64,000 nt of DNA from Xylocopilactobacillus apicola (GCF_033095985.1 NZ_AP026802.1:1116001-1180000); one strand, 5' to 3'. Shown: positions 1 through 9,063, numbered from the stretch's first letter. Numbers and translations: made by a program. Notes: a model not told the origin generated them from the letters alone.

Positions 1-96
1 ATCTAAAACAATAGCCTGTCTTTTTCCAATAATTCGATTAAAAAGAGTTGATTTTCCAACATTGGGTCTCCCCACTATTGCAATATTTGCTTTAAT
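1..96 (-). CDS. der: GTPase Der (EngA), N-terminal fragment
   Basis: Only the first about 32 codons lie in the window; the gene runs off the left edge. The translation contains the Walker A motif GRPNVGKST followed by [13 protein letters not shown], typical of the first G domain of Der, a GTPase needed for 50S ribosome assembly. The start is odd. A strong Shine-Dalgarno sequence, GAAGGAGG (104-111), is followed after 8 nt by an ATT codon (94-96) in frame; ATA at 97-99 is the alternative. No ATG or GTG is in frame. The only in-frame TTG (112-114) lies upstream of the Shine-Dalgarno, directly behind the rpsA terminator. I infer a non-canonical AUU start. The neighbouring rpsA and cmk order supports the identity. 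Confidence 0.85.
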   Translation of the reverse strand, partial: MKANIAIVGRPNVGKSTLFNRIIGKRQAIVLD

Positions 97-120
97 TATC
101 AGGACCTCCTTCAAATTAAA

Positions 121-143
121 AGCGTTGAGTTTAGCTCAACGCT
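121..143 (-). terminator. Rho-independent terminator of rpsA
   Basis: Perfect 9-bp stem AGCGTTGAG / CTCAACGCT with a 5-nt loop. On the minus strand it is followed by TTTTAATTT. It lies about 30 bp beyond the rpsA stop and just before the der ribosome binding site. Confidence 0.85.
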
Positions 144-175
144 TCTAATCGATTTATAAAAATGATCTTTATTTT

Positions 176-1387
176 CTAACTTTTGCTTTGTTTACTTTCG
201 ATAATATCGCCAATTGAAAATCCTGAAGTCTCCGTTGGCTTATACTTCATATTATCATTTGAAGCATTATTACTTTTAGCAGGTCGCTTATCATTTGCTT
301 TAGGAGTATCTTCTAAAGCCTTGATTGAAAGAGAAAGTCGTTGGTTCTCTTTCTCTAAATCGATAACTTTAACCTTAACATCTTCACCAACCTTTAATAC
401 TTCATTAGGTGTAGCAATATGTTTATGGCTAATCTGTGAAATATGAACCAATCCTTCAATTTCAGGCAATACTTCCACAAAAGCTCCAAAGCTAGTTAAA
501 CGTTTGACTTTACCTTCAAGTGTATCCCCGATTTTAACTTTTTCATCAACACTATCCCAAGCCGTCTTTTCTAAAGCTTTTAAAGATAAGGAAACTCTTT
601 GTCGATCTACATCAACTTTAATGACTTTTGCAGTTACTTCTTCACCAACTGTTAAAACATCATTAGGATCAGTGACCCGTTTACGAGAAATTTCTGAAAT
701 ATGTACAAGACAATCAATACCATCAACATCAACAAAAGCCCCAAATGGTGTAATTCTTGTAATTTTTCCAGTCACCTCATCACCTTCGTGAAGACGATTT
801 GCCAATTCAAGAAATTTCTCTTTCTTTTCTTCCTGAACGAAATCTCTTCTAGAAAGAATTAAACGATTTTCTGATGGTTCAATTTCAATTACTTTAACTT
901 TTAAATCTTTGCCAATATATTGCTTTAAGTTCTTAACAAAATAAGACTCAATTCGAGATGACGGAATAAAACCAACAACTCCTCCAACATCAGCTAAAAG
1001 TCCACCTTTAACTGCCTTAACTACATGAGCAATTAAAGTATCCTCATTTTTTAATCTTTCTTCCAAGGCACTCCACTGTTTACGAGCCTCGATTCGTTTT
1101 CGAGATAATAAGAAATTTCCGTTTTCCTTATCAGCTCCAAACTTAGAGATAACAACTAAATCTAAATCGTCTCCGACTTTAAAAGAATCGTTAATATCAT
1201 CAACTCTTTGAGTTGATAATTCTCTTTCGGGCACAACGCCCTCTAATCCAGTACCTAAAATACTAACTACAAGTTGATTGTCGTCAACTTGCAATATTTC
1301 TGCTTTGACTACATCACCTAAATTTACATTTAAACTTTCATCAAGAGCTTGCGCCATTTCCTGGCTGCCACTAAAATTGTCGCTCAT
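176..1387 (-). CDS. rpsA: 30S ribosomal protein S1
   Basis: A 403-residue protein with four S1 (OB-fold RNA-binding) repeats starting near residues 22, 112, 198 and 284. The third and fourth carry the classic FGAFV.V...GLVHIS signature. Gram-positive S1 proteins usually have four repeats rather than the six of E. coli, so the length is normal. S1 helps mRNA bind the 30S subunit. The start ATG is preceded by GGAGGAC at good spacing. The C-terminal tail from about residue 360 is low complexity, rich in Lys, Asn and Ser. It lies between cmk and der, the usual lactic acid bacterial order. Confidence 0.95.
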   Translation of the reverse strand: MSDNFSGSQEMAQALDESLNVNLGDVVKAEILQVDDNQLVVSILGTGLEGVVPERELSTQRVDDINDSFKVGDDLDLVVISKFGADKENGNFLLSRKRIEARKQWSALEERLKNEDTLIAHVVKAVKGGLLADVGGVVGFIPSSRIESYFVKNLKQYIGKDLKVKVIEIEPSENRLILSRRDFVQEEKKEKFLELANRLHEGDEVTGKITRITPFGAFVDVDGIDCLVHISEISRKRVTDPNDVLTVGEEVTAKVIKVDVDRQRVSLSLKALEKTAWDSVDEKVKIGDTLEGKVKRLTSFGAFVEVLPEIEGLVHISQISHKHIATPNEVLKVGEDVKVKVIDLEKENQRLSLSIKALEDTPKANDKRPAKSNNASNDNMKYKPTETSGFSIGDIIESKQSKS

Positions 1388-1446
1388 GAACTGTCCTCCA
1401 AAAATATGCTAACTATTAATATACTCCAATTTGCAACAAAAATCCA

Positions 1447-2103
1447 TTATCCTTGTATGCGATTTATCAGATTAGTTACAACTTGCTCAATAGTCATATT
1501 GCTGCTATCGACTAGAATAGCGTCATTAGCAGGGATTAAAGGGGCAATTTTTCGATGTGAATCAATTTCATCTCTTTTTTTAATTGCTTGAATAATTTCG
1601 CTCAAATCAGAGGAAATTCCTTTATTTTGGTTCTCTTTAAATCGTCGATTTGCACGAACTTCCGGTGTTGCAGTTAAAAAAAATTTAAAATTTGCCTGAG
1701 GCAAAACGACGGTTCCGATGTCACGACCGTCCATCACTACATTGTTTTTTCGGGCAATTTCTTGCTGAAGTTCAGTTAAATACTTGCGGATTTTTGGGTA
1801 TGAGGCAACTTTAGAAACATTTTTAGCAACGTCAGGTTTACGAATTTGTTCAGAAACATCTTGCTGATCAACAAAATAATGCAATTTTTCTTCAACTACT
1901 TTTACTTCGTAATTCATTTGATTAAGTAGCTTCATCACTGATTCTTCATCATTAAGATTAATTTTTTTTTCTAAACAATAATACGTAAGGGCCCGATACA
2001 TTGCCCCTGTATCAACGTATAAGAAATTTAATTTTTCTGCGATTATTTTCGCAACAGTGCTTTTGCCCGAAGAGGCTGGACCATCAATTGCAATTTGAAT
2101 CAT
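1447..2103 (-). CDS. cmk: Cytidylate kinase
   Basis: A 218-residue NMP kinase that phosphorylates CMP and dCMP with ATP in pyrimidine nucleotide metabolism. The P-loop DGPASSGKST is at residues 7-16. The CMP-binding signature MDGRDIGTVV lies in the middle, and a C-terminal RRFKENQNKG-like lid segment follows. The length is typical of bacterial Cmk. The start ATG follows AGGACAATAGAA directly after the stop of the LysM gene, so the two are probably co-transcribed. Confidence 0.95.
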   Translation of the reverse strand: MIQIAIDGPASSGKSTVAKIIAEKLNFLYVDTGAMYRALTYYCLEKKINLNDEESVMKLLNQMNYEVKVVEEKLHYFVDQQDVSEQIRKPDVAKNVSKVASYPKIRKYLTELQQEIARKNNVVMDGRDIGTVVLPQANFKFFLTATPEVRANRRFKENQNKGISSDLSEIIQAIKKRDEIDSHRKIAPLIPANDAILVDSSNMTIEQVVTNLINRIQG

Positions 2104-2105
2104 TT

Positions 2106-2774
2106 CTATTGTCCTGGAATCTTGATCACTTGACCAGGATTTAAAGGTGTCGAAGCATTTGCACCGTTAGCAGCGTATAGTTTGTCCACCGGAATATTAT
2201 GTTTACGAGCAATAGCATACCAATATTCACCTTTTTGGACAGTGTAAGATCCTCCAGCACTATTAGCTTGTTGGCTACTTTGATCCTGAGCTACTGAACT
2301 ACTTTGCGCACTTGGCTGGCTAGGAGCAGCTTGACTACTTGCTGACGCTTCATTTTGTTGCTCTGAATTGTTCGTGGCAGTATTAGCAGTGCTTTGTTCA
2401 CTACTTGCAGCACTTTGATCGTTTTTTGGGGCGCTCGATGACTTCTGGGAACTAGCTTTTTTTGATGTTTTTTTGCTGTTTTTCACAGAACTTTTCACCT
2501 GTGACTTTGATGAACTTTTAACAGTCACCTGAGTGGCAGAATTTTTTTTGCTTGCATTATTACTGCTAATTGCTCCAATAATTACTGGCACTGAAATAGC
2601 TAAAATTAACGCAGCAATAATGATAAAATAATAGAGATTTTTATTGGAATTCATTTTTCTAGCTCTGACGCGAGAAAGGTTTCCCGATTCATCTCGATCG
2701 TCACTAAATGTCTTATCCCAAGGGGTCTCTTCAGTATTTTTGTTTTCGTTAGAACTTGAATTTTGATCTTTCAT
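2106..2774 (-). CDS. Membrane-anchored LysM-domain protein
   Basis: A 222-residue protein with a charged cytoplasmic N-terminus, one transmembrane helix at about residues 47-69, a long Ser/Ala/Gln/Lys-rich linker (about 75-175), and one C-terminal LysM domain. The LysM domain starts at YTVQKGEYWYAIARKHNIP and ends with NPGQVIKIPG. LysM binds N-acetylglucosamine in peptidoglycan. The arrangement suggests a type II membrane protein bridging the membrane and the wall. Proteins of this architecture are regularly found upstream of cmk in lactobacilli and their precise role is not established. No catalytic domain is visible. Confidence 0.85.
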   Translation of the reverse strand: MKDQNSSSNENKNTEETPWDKTFSDDRDESGNLSRVRARKMNSNKNLYYFIIIAALILAISVPVIIGAISSNNASKKNSATQVTVKSSSKSQVKSSVKNSKKTSKKASSQKSSSAPKNDQSAASSEQSTANTATNNSEQQNEASASSQAAPSQPSAQSSSVAQDQSSQQANSAGGSYTVQKGEYWYAIARKHNIPVDKLYAANGANASTPLNPGQVIKIPGQ

Positions 2775-2847
2775 ACTTATAACGCAGCTCCAATTTTATC
2801 TTATAATTAGTATACCATAATCAATTTTTAGAAGGTTAGAATCAAAA

Positions 2848-3060
2848 ATGAAATTATTTCTCAATTCCAAACGTTGTATTGCATGTGGATTATGTGTTCA
2901 ACAGCATCCTGAACTATTTGAATTAGATGATCAAGGGATTGCTCATTTTAAGAAAAACTTAGAAAATTCTTCTCTTGAACTTGATTCCCAAGAAATAAAA
3001 AAACTTAAACCAGTCATCAATAATTGTCCAGGCCGTGCATTTAAAATTGAACGTTCTTAG
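2848..3060 (+). CDS. fer: Single-cluster 4Fe-4S ferredoxin
   Basis: A 70-residue ferredoxin with cluster ligands C10, C13 and C16 (C-I-A-C-G-L-C) and C60 (N-N-C-P-G). This is the set for a single [4Fe-4S] cluster, as in the Bacillus-type Fer protein. It acts as a small cytoplasmic electron carrier; the partner is not evident here. It is divergent from the LysM gene, with an AT-rich promoter region between them containing TATAATTAGTATA. It overlaps the end of rluB on the opposite strand by 4 bp. Confidence 0.9.
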   Translation: MKLFLNSKRCIACGLCVQQHPELFELDDQGIAHFKKNLENSSLELDSQEIKKLKPVINNCPGRAFKIERS

Positions 3061-3776
3061 CGTGGATGCTTTAAACGTTTAATTTCTTCTTCTCGTAATT
3101 CTCTAGACATTCCTGAACGCATGCCCTCATCCTTTAAAAATCCAATCTGAATTCGGGTTAAGCGCCGAACTGGATGATTTAAAAAAGAAAAAATTTCTTT
3201 AACCTCGTGGTGCTTACCCTCTATTAAGCTGATTTCTACAAAAGAATTTGAACGTTCCCGATCGATTGAGCGAACTTTGATTTTAGCAGGGGCATATTTA
3301 ACTCCTCTTATTTTTAAACCATTTCTAATCCGCGTCAAGTCATTATTGCCGATTAAGCCTTTAACCTTTACTAAATAAGTTTTTTCAATTGCAAAACTGG
3401 GATGAGTAACAATGTTTGCTAATTCACCGTCATTTGTCATTAAAATTAAGCCAGAAGTATCGTAATCGAGTCGACCGACCGGAAATAAATGAAGACGATC
3501 AGGAAAATAGTCAGCAACTGTTGGCCGACCTTTTTCGTCTTTTAAAGAGGTTATAACTTTTTGAGGTTTGTAGAATAGAAAAGTTCTCTGAGGAAGTTTT
3601 TTAATGATGCGATGATCAACTTCGATTACGTCCTTAGAACTTATTTTAATCCCCATTTCTTTAACGATTTTTCCATTTACTGACACATGTCCAGTTTTAA
3701 TCAACTCTTCTGATTTCCTGCGGGACGCAACTCCGTTTTCAGCTAATATTTTTTGTAATCGAATTCCTTGCTTCAA
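3057..3776 (-). CDS. rluB: Ribosomal large-subunit pseudouridine synthase B
   Basis: A pseudouridine synthase of the RsuA/RluB family, acting on 23S rRNA. It has an N-terminal S4 RNA-binding domain (RLQKILAENGVASRRKSEELI) and then the synthase domain with the catalytic Asp in GRLDYDTSGLILMTNDG. I prefer a TTG start at 3776, one base after the scpB stop, because AAAGGAGC sits 9 nt upstream inside the end of scpB. The upstream in-frame ATG (3803) has no clear ribosome binding site. This gives 239 residues, normal for the family. It is the last gene of the xerD-ribT-scpA-scpB-rluB cluster and appears translationally coupled to scpB. Confidence 0.9.
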   Translation of the reverse strand: MKQGIRLQKILAENGVASRRKSEELIKTGHVSVNGKIVKEMGIKISSKDVIEVDHRIIKKLPQRTFLFYKPQKVITSLKDEKGRPTVADYFPDRLHLFPVGRLDYDTSGLILMTNDGELANIVTHPSFAIEKTYLVKVKGLIGNNDLTRIRNGLKIRGVKYAPAKIKVRSIDRERSNSFVEISLIEGKHHEVKEIFSFLNHPVRRLTRIQIGFLKDEGMRSGMSRELREEEIKRLKHPR

Positions 3777-3777
3777 T

Positions 3778-4314
3778 TTAAAAAAGCTCCTTTTGTTTTT
3801 CATCTTTTTGCTGGGTCTGTAAAGTTGGTAATTCTCTTAGATTCTTTAAATCAAAGTATTGCAAAAAATAACTAGTTGTTCGATAAACCTTTGGTCGACC
3901 TGGTGCGTTACTTTTCGTTGAACGAATCATCTTTTTTGCTTCAAGATTATGAAGAATTTGAGCACTATTAACTCCCCGCAATTCATCAACCTGGACTCTC
4001 ATGATCGGTTGTCTAAAAGCAACAATGGCTAAGGTATTTAGTTCTGAATTGCTCAAGCCTTTGCCCATATATTTTTCTAAAAACAAATCAATCTGTGGTG
4101 CTAATTCCCCCTTTGTTTTCATAAAAAAAGTTTGATCGACTTCGACAATTTCCAATCCTCTATTTTCATCATTTTTGTAAAGCTTTTGTAACTTTATCAT
4201 GTAACTAAGAGCGTCTTCATCGCTTAATTGATAAGTTTTTGTTAATTTTTCGACTTCAATACCGTCTTCACCAGCTAAAAAAAGTAATGATTCAAATACC
4301 GCTTCAAAATTCAA
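3778..4314 (-). CDS. scpB: Segregation and condensation protein B
   Basis: A winged-helix ScpB protein that, with ScpA, completes the SMC chromosome-condensation complex. The conserved middle region LSNSELNTLAIVAFRQPI.R.QVDELRGVNS is clear. I place the start at a TTG (4314), giving the usual ScpB beginning NFEAVFESLLFLAGEDG, with GGAGC 7 nt upstream. An earlier TTG at 4341 would add nine atypical residues. With the chosen start the gene overlaps the scpA stop by 11 bp, which implies translational coupling. The C-terminus ends in a charged tail. Confidence 0.92.
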   Translation of the reverse strand: MNFEAVFESLLFLAGEDGIEVEKLTKTYQLSDEDALSYMIKLQKLYKNDENRGLEIVEVDQTFFMKTKGELAPQIDLFLEKYMGKGLSNSELNTLAIVAFRQPIMRVQVDELRGVNSAQILHNLEAKKMIRSTKSNAPGRPKVYRTTSYFLQYFDLKNLRELPTLQTQQKDEKQKELF

Positions 4315-5056
4315 AATCTTGCTCCAAAAATAATTCTCCAAATTCTTTTTTTTGAGTAACTTTAATCACGTTTAGGCGCATTAGTGAAAGAATCTCAACG
4401 AAACATGCAATAATTCCATCTAGGCTTGAAAATTCCTGAATTAATTTAGTAAAAGTTGTTTTTCCTTCAAGTTTAATAATTTGTTTAATTCGTTTATTCA
4501 CTGTTTCAGAAGAAATATTAATTCGCTCAACAACATTAAAAACTTGCTCTCTTTCGACCTCTGACTCAATAATCTTCTCCATACAAGATACTAGTTGGTC
4601 TAAGCTCACCGCATCCAAGCGCAATGCTGGTTTATCCCACTCAGAAGCAAAAATTTCAGGGCGAGAGTATTCAATTTTATGAACAATTTTTCGCATTTTA
4701 AGCGCATCGGCAATTTTAATAAATTTATCATAAGCTAACAATTGATCTCTCAGATCAATTCGAGGATCCTCTACCTCTTCAGTTAAGGATTCCTTTTGGG
4801 TTGGCAACAGCATTTTGGCCTTAATCAAAGTAAGCCTTGTCGCCATCACCAAATAATCACTCAAGCGATCTAGCAATTGATCTCCAAATTGATTGATAAA
4901 ATCTAGAAATTGAGAAGTAACTTGGACAATGGGGATATCATTAATATCAATTTTTTGGCTTTTGATCAGCTCTAACAAGAGATCTAAAGGACCCGAGAAA
5001 TTATCAATTTCTAAGATCAATTTATAACTAATATTTTTATCTAGATTTTCTTCCAT
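4304..5056 (-). CDS. scpA: Segregation and condensation protein A (kleisin)
   Basis: A 250-residue kleisin that bridges the SMC heads. The N-terminal signature NFSGPLDLLLELIKSQKIDINDIPI and the following QFLDFINQFGDQLLDRLSDYLVMATRL are diagnostic. The C-terminal winged-helix region ends with LSLMRLNVIKVTQKKEFGELFL. The ATG start overlaps the upstream ribT-like gene by 16 bp and the 3' end overlaps scpB, so the three are probably co-translated. Confidence 0.95.
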   Translation of the reverse strand: MEENLDKNISYKLILEIDNFSGPLDLLLELIKSQKIDINDIPIVQVTSQFLDFINQFGDQLLDRLSDYLVMATRLTLIKAKMLLPTQKESLTEEVEDPRIDLRDQLLAYDKFIKIADALKMRKIVHKIEYSRPEIFASEWDKPALRLDAVSLDQLVSCMEKIIESEVEREQVFNVVERINISSETVNKRIKQIIKLEGKTTFTKLIQEFSSLDGIIACFVEILSLMRLNVIKVTQKKEFGELFLEQDFEF

Positions 5057-5394
5057 GAGCCGAAAACATCCTTCAATTTTTCTACTCCCATAATTTGCTT
5101 GTCAGGTATTTTTTCCTTTAATTCATTAAGAACCTGATTGTATCCAACGGTATTTTTTAAATTATTACGCAAGGTAATGCTTTTAACAACGATACATTCT
5201 TCATCGTATTTCTCAAGTACTACAAGTCCATCATAATTATTATCTGAGCCTCGCCATAAGTAAATAATATTCTCGGGATTACTAACTAACTGATCTATTT
5301 TATTTTCTAATTTAGATGCTTTAATTCGATGGCTATTGTAGGTTAAAATCCCCATCGAAATTTTCTTTAGTTCAGAGGTATATTTTTCTAACAA
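5041..5394 (-). CDS. RibT-like small GNAT-related protein
   Basis: A 117-residue protein occupying the position between xerD and scpA where Firmicutes commonly carry RibT, a short GNAT-fold protein once linked to riboflavin genes. The sequence has the pattern M-L-x-K-Y, a central YLWRGSDNNYDGLVVLEKYDE and a C-terminal MGVEKLKDVFGSW, similar to lactobacillar RibT-like proteins. No riboflavin genes are nearby. Function is not established and acetyltransferase activity is only inferred from the family. It overlaps scpA by 16 bp. Confidence 0.65.
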   Translation of the reverse strand: MLEKYTSELKKISMGILTYNSHRIKASKLENKIDQLVSNPENIIYLWRGSDNNYDGLVVLEKYDEECIVVKSITLRNNLKNTVGYNQVLNELKEKIPDKQIMGVEKLKDVFGSWKKI

Positions 5395-5396
5395 GC

Positions 5397-6311
5397 TTAT
5401 TTCCTCGGTTTAGTTTCATTATAGACTTTTAGCAAAAGATTATTTGCAATATGAGTATAAATTTGGGTTGTGGAAACATTTCGGTGTCCTAGCAATTCTT
5501 GAACACTCCTTAAATCGGCCCCATTACTAATTAAGTGGGTTGCAAAAGAATGTCTAAGCGTATGTGGAGTAACTTTTTTATCAATACCAGCAATTTGCAA
5601 ATATTTTTTAACCATTTTCCAAATCGATTGACGAGATATCGGGTGTCCCTGATAATTCAAAAAAACTGCAGTTTCATTACCATTGACGATCGATTTTCTT
5701 ATCTTTGAAAAGTATAACTCTAAAAAATGGACAGCTGCGTCATTTAAAGGAACAATTCTTTCAACGTTTCCTTTACCTACTACATTAATTAAGTGCATGG
5801 ACAAATGAAGATCAGCCAGCTCCAATCTTGTTGCTTCACTTACTCTAAGACCAGCTGCATACATTGTTTCTAAAATTGCTCGATCCCTAATTCCAAACTT
5901 CGAATTTAAATCTGGTGCATTTAAAAGTCGATCGACTTCCTCGTAACTCAAAACGCTTGGCAGTACTGAAGATTTTTGTGGCCTCGTTAAATTATCAACG
6001 GGATTGGCACCAATTAAGTCAATATCTTGTAAAAAAGAATAAAAATTATGGAGCGAAGAAAGGGAGCGAGTCGCAGAACTAATCGCCATTTTATCACCAT
6101 AACTTATTTGATAATACTTTTCCAAATCACTAGCTTTAACTTCTAAGTAGGAAAGATTAAGACTTTTACAGTATATCATCCATTTTTCGGTATCACTTAA
6201 ATAAGCATTAACCGAATTTTTTGCCAAACTTAGAACAATTAAAAGATAATTTTCAAACTGAGCTAAAATTTGCTGATCATTCTTATTTAGATTTAATTTT
6301 GAGATATCCAT
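5397..6311 (-). CDS. xerD: Tyrosine recombinase XerD
   Basis: About 304 residues. It has an N-terminal SAM-like core-binding domain (FENYLLIVLSLAKNSVNAYLSD). The C-terminal catalytic domain shows all five key residues: Arg in GLRVSEATRL, Lys in VVGKGNVERIV, His-x-x-Arg in HTLRHSFATH, His in LLGHRNVSTTQ and Tyr in IYTHI. It resolves chromosome dimers at dif together with XerC or its equivalent. I place the start at ATG 6311 (MDISKLN). A TTG four codons upstream (6323) is possible. Either way it overlaps the end of cvfB, consistent with one transcript. Confidence 0.93.
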   Translation of the reverse strand: MDISKLNLNKNDQQILAQFENYLLIVLSLAKNSVNAYLSDTEKWMIYCKSLNLSYLEVKASDLEKYYQISYGDKMAISSATRSLSSLHNFYSFLQDIDLIGANPVDNLTRPQKSSVLPSVLSYEEVDRLLNAPDLNSKFGIRDRAILETMYAAGLRVSEATRLELADLHLSMHLINVVGKGNVERIVPLNDAAVHFLELYFSKIRKSIVNGNETAVFLNYQGHPISRQSIWKMVKKYLQIAGIDKKVTPHTLRHSFATHLISNGADLRSVQELLGHRNVSTTQIYTHIANNLLLKVYNETKPRK

Positions 6312-7176
6312 TTTCTTTAACAATCAAATTTTGCTTTAATAAATGACCGACCGCTCTTTTAAAACTAGATTTACTGATCCCAAATTGATTTTTAATTTCT
6401 TCGGGCGTGGAATTATCATTGATCGATAGAGATTTCTGTGGAGTAAAATTAATTGCAGCAAGAATCATTGCCGCATCGTCATCAATTCTCGCATAAGCAT
6501 TCTTTAAAAGCGAAATATTAATTCGATCATGAGCTCCAAAACCAATCACTCTTCCAGTTATAGTCTGACCAAGGTGAATTGGCACTTCTACTTCTGAGCT
6601 ATGAAGAAAAGCAAATCGATCTTCATGAAGTAATAAGAAAGCGCCATTCTTTCCTAAATGATAAATCAATCCAGTGACTGTATCATTCCGTTTAAATTTA
6701 TGGTCAAAATTAATAAATCCTCCATTCAAGAGGTCTTCATCAGTTGCCATTTGTCCCCATAATCGTTCTTTGTTGTCCCGTACTAATTTGATTATCAGTT
6801 GATCATCAACTTGCGGCCAATCACTAGATTTATCAGGTAAATCGTCACTTGAAACCAATATATCTTTATCAGTCAACCCGATCGAAAGAAAAACTCCTGA
6901 TTTAGGGTCAACGGTGTTTACAGTACCTAATCCAAAACTCTTCAAAGAACAATTAGGAATATCAAGGCTAGCACACCACTGACTATGACGGTTAAGGTAA
7001 ACAAAACTAAAATAAGTCTTACCAACTTCCAGTAAACTCAAATTTTTTGAATGCACGTAAACTGTTTCACCATTAACCGAACCCACCACAGTGTCTTCGA
7101 TTTTTTCTTTTATTTCAACCTCTTGAATCTCACCATTTTTCATACAAATTTTGATGGCTTCCTCTTTTGAATTCAC
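6283..7176 (-). CDS. cvfB: CvfB-family S1-like RNA-binding protein
   Basis: A 297-residue protein with tandem S1-like OB folds (for example GLGTVNTVDPKSGVFLSIGLTDKDILVS and DTVTGLIYHLGKNGAFLL). A C-terminal winged helix follows (TPEEIKNQFGISKSSFKRAVGHLLKQNLI...GYLKI). This is the architecture of CvfB/YitL, an RNA-binding regulator known in staphylococci. The order pyk - cvfB - xerD is standard in lactobacilli. Its RNA targets here cannot be read from sequence. Confidence 0.88.
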   Translation of the reverse strand: MNSKEEAIKICMKNGEIQEVEIKEKIEDTVVGSVNGETVYVHSKNLSLLEVGKTYFSFVYLNRHSQWCASLDIPNCSLKSFGLGTVNTVDPKSGVFLSIGLTDKDILVSSDDLPDKSSDWPQVDDQLIIKLVRDNKERLWGQMATDEDLLNGGFINFDHKFKRNDTVTGLIYHLGKNGAFLLLHEDRFAFLHSSEVEVPIHLGQTITGRVIGFGAHDRINISLLKNAYARIDDDAAMILAAINFTPQKSLSINDNSTPEEIKNQFGISKSSFKRAVGHLLKQNLIVKENGYLKIKSK

Positions 7177-7242
7177 TCAATTGAAAATAAGCCTTATCCT
7201 TTCTTTTCTCATCAGAATATTATAACGATTTTGATAAAAAAA

Positions 7243-7265
7243 CGCGAAAAGTTTGACCATTCGCG
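7243..7265 (-). terminator. Terminator of the pfkA-pyk operon
   Basis: A CGCGAA / TTCGCG stem (7243-7248 with 7260-7265) with an 11-nt loop. On the minus strand it is followed by seven Ts. It sits about 35 bp beyond the pyk stop codon. Confidence 0.88.
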
Positions 7266-7299
7266 CTTTTAAAGCTATTTATTTAAAATAAATTAAAAA

Positions 7300-9063
7300 C
7301 TAGACATTTTCGATCTTACCTTTGTAAACAATGCCGCCTTTTGGATCTAAAGTAATTACTTGTCCATCAGAAACAAGGTTTGTTACGTTTTTTGCTCCTA
7401 CAATTACTGGAATTCCAAGTGAAAGTCCAACAATTGCAGCATGTGAGGAAAGTCCGCCATGTTCAACAACTAAACCAGAACATTTCTCGATTGCTGAAGT
7501 ATAATCCTTGTCAGTAGTTTTAGTAACTAAAATGTCACCACTTTGAACTTTAGCAAGAGCTTCTTCAGCGCTTGTTGCAACTTTAGCAGTTCCAACAAAT
7601 GAATGATCACCAATTCCACTACCTTTAGCAAGTTTTGAACCGATTAGTTGAACTTTTAATACGTTAGTAGTTCCAGTTTCGCCAACAGGCACTCCAGCAG
7701 TAATTAAAATCAAATCACCTTCTTCAGCAAAGCCTAATTCTACAGCTTTTTGAGTTGCTAAATCAAATAATTCATCAGTTGAATTAGGATTTTTAACTAA
7801 CACTGGTTGAACACCCCAGTTAATTGTTAAACTTCTTTGAACGTCTTCATTTGGTGTTAATGCCAAAATATCAGCTTTTGGACGATACTTAGAAATCATA
7901 CGTGCCGTGAAACCAGACTGTGTTGCAGCAACAATTGTCTTAACTCCAAGATTTTTTGCAATATGTGCGACAGATTGTCCAACAGCTTCCGTAACATCAG
8001 TTTTATCAGACAAACGTTTAAGGGCAAAAGCATCTTGATTTATCAATGAACGTTCTGTTCTCTTATCAATTTTAGCCATTGCAGCTACGGATTCTACAGG
8101 ATAATCACCATTTGCACTTTCACCTGAAAGCATTGTAGCATCAGTACCATCGATAACAGCATTAGCAACGTCAGTAACTTCTGCTCTTGTAGGACGTGGG
8201 TTTTCTTGCATTGAATCAAGCATTTGAGTTGCAGTAATAACTGGTTTGCCAACTGCATTACATTTTCTGATCAATTCTTTTTGAACAAAAGGAACATTTT
8301 CAAAAGGAATTTCAACACCCATATCACCACGAGCAATCATTAAACCATCTGAAACTTTAATGATGTCATCGAAGTTATCAATTCCTTCTTGAGATTCAAT
8401 TTTTGGATAGATTTTAACAGTTTCTTTATGTTTCTTCTCAAGTAATTCGCGAATATCTAAAACATCTTGAGGCTTACGAACGAAACTAGCTGCAATAAAG
8501 TTAATTCCGTGATCGAGTCCAAAATTAATATCGTCAGTATCTTTTTCAGTAATACCAGGAAGTTTGATTTCAACACCAGGTGCATTTACACCCTTCTTTG
8601 ATCCAATTTTACCTTCATTTTCAACAACAGTGATTAATTCTTTGTGTTCTTCATCCTTACCAGTAATCTTAAGATCAACCAAACCGTCATCGATTAAAAC
8701 GTGACCACCGACCTTTGTATCATCAAAAAGTCCTGGATATGTAACAGCAATTTTACTAGGATTACCAGTTAAGCTAGCATCCATAGATACACGAATTTCA
8801 TCTCCAACGTGTGCTTGAAATTTGCCGCCTTCTTGATCAGTTGTTCTGATTTCAGCACCTTTGGTGTCGAGCATGATTCCTACTAATTTTCCGGTGATTT
8901 TTTCAGCTTCACGCACCATGTTCATCCTTGAAAGATGTTCTTCGTGGTCACCGTGTGAGAAATTGAAACGGAAAACGTTAGCTCCGGCATTAATCAATTT
9001 TGTAATAATTTCGGTTGAGTTACTTGCTGGTCCTAGTGTTGAAACAATTTTTGTTTTTTTCAT
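7300..9063 (-). CDS. pyk: Pyruvate kinase
   Basis: A 587-residue enzyme of lower glycolysis converting phosphoenolpyruvate and ADP to pyruvate and ATP. It has the N-terminal MKKTKIVSTLGPAS, the catalytic region IYPKIESQEGIDNFDDI, and the ARGDMGVEIP and MLDSM.ENPRPTRAEVTDVANAV motifs. As in Bacillus and lactobacilli, an extra C-terminal domain (about residues 475-587) resembles the PEP-utilising swivelling domain, with its His in VVEHGGLSSHAAI. The gene lies 23 bp downstream of pfkA, giving the classic pfk-pyk operon. Confidence 0.97.
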   Translation of the reverse strand: MKKTKIVSTLGPASNSTEIITKLINAGANVFRFNFSHGDHEEHLSRMNMVREAEKITGKLVGIMLDTKGAEIRTTDQEGGKFQAHVGDEIRVSMDASLTGNPSKIAVTYPGLFDDTKVGGHVLIDDGLVDLKITGKDEEHKELITVVENEGKIGSKKGVNAPGVEIKLPGITEKDTDDINFGLDHGINFIAASFVRKPQDVLDIRELLEKKHKETVKIYPKIESQEGIDNFDDIIKVSDGLMIARGDMGVEIPFENVPFVQKELIRKCNAVGKPVITATQMLDSMQENPRPTRAEVTDVANAVIDGTDATMLSGESANGDYPVESVAAMAKIDKRTERSLINQDAFALKRLSDKTDVTEAVGQSVAHIAKNLGVKTIVAATQSGFTARMISKYRPKADILALTPNEDVQRSLTINWGVQPVLVKNPNSTDELFDLATQKAVELGFAEEGDLILITAGVPVGETGTTNVLKVQLIGSKLAKGSGIGDHSFVGTAKVATSAEEALAKVQSGDILVTKTTDKDYTSAIEKCSGLVVEHGGLSSHAAIVGLSLGIPVIVGAKNVTNLVSDGQVITLDPKGGIVYKGKIENV

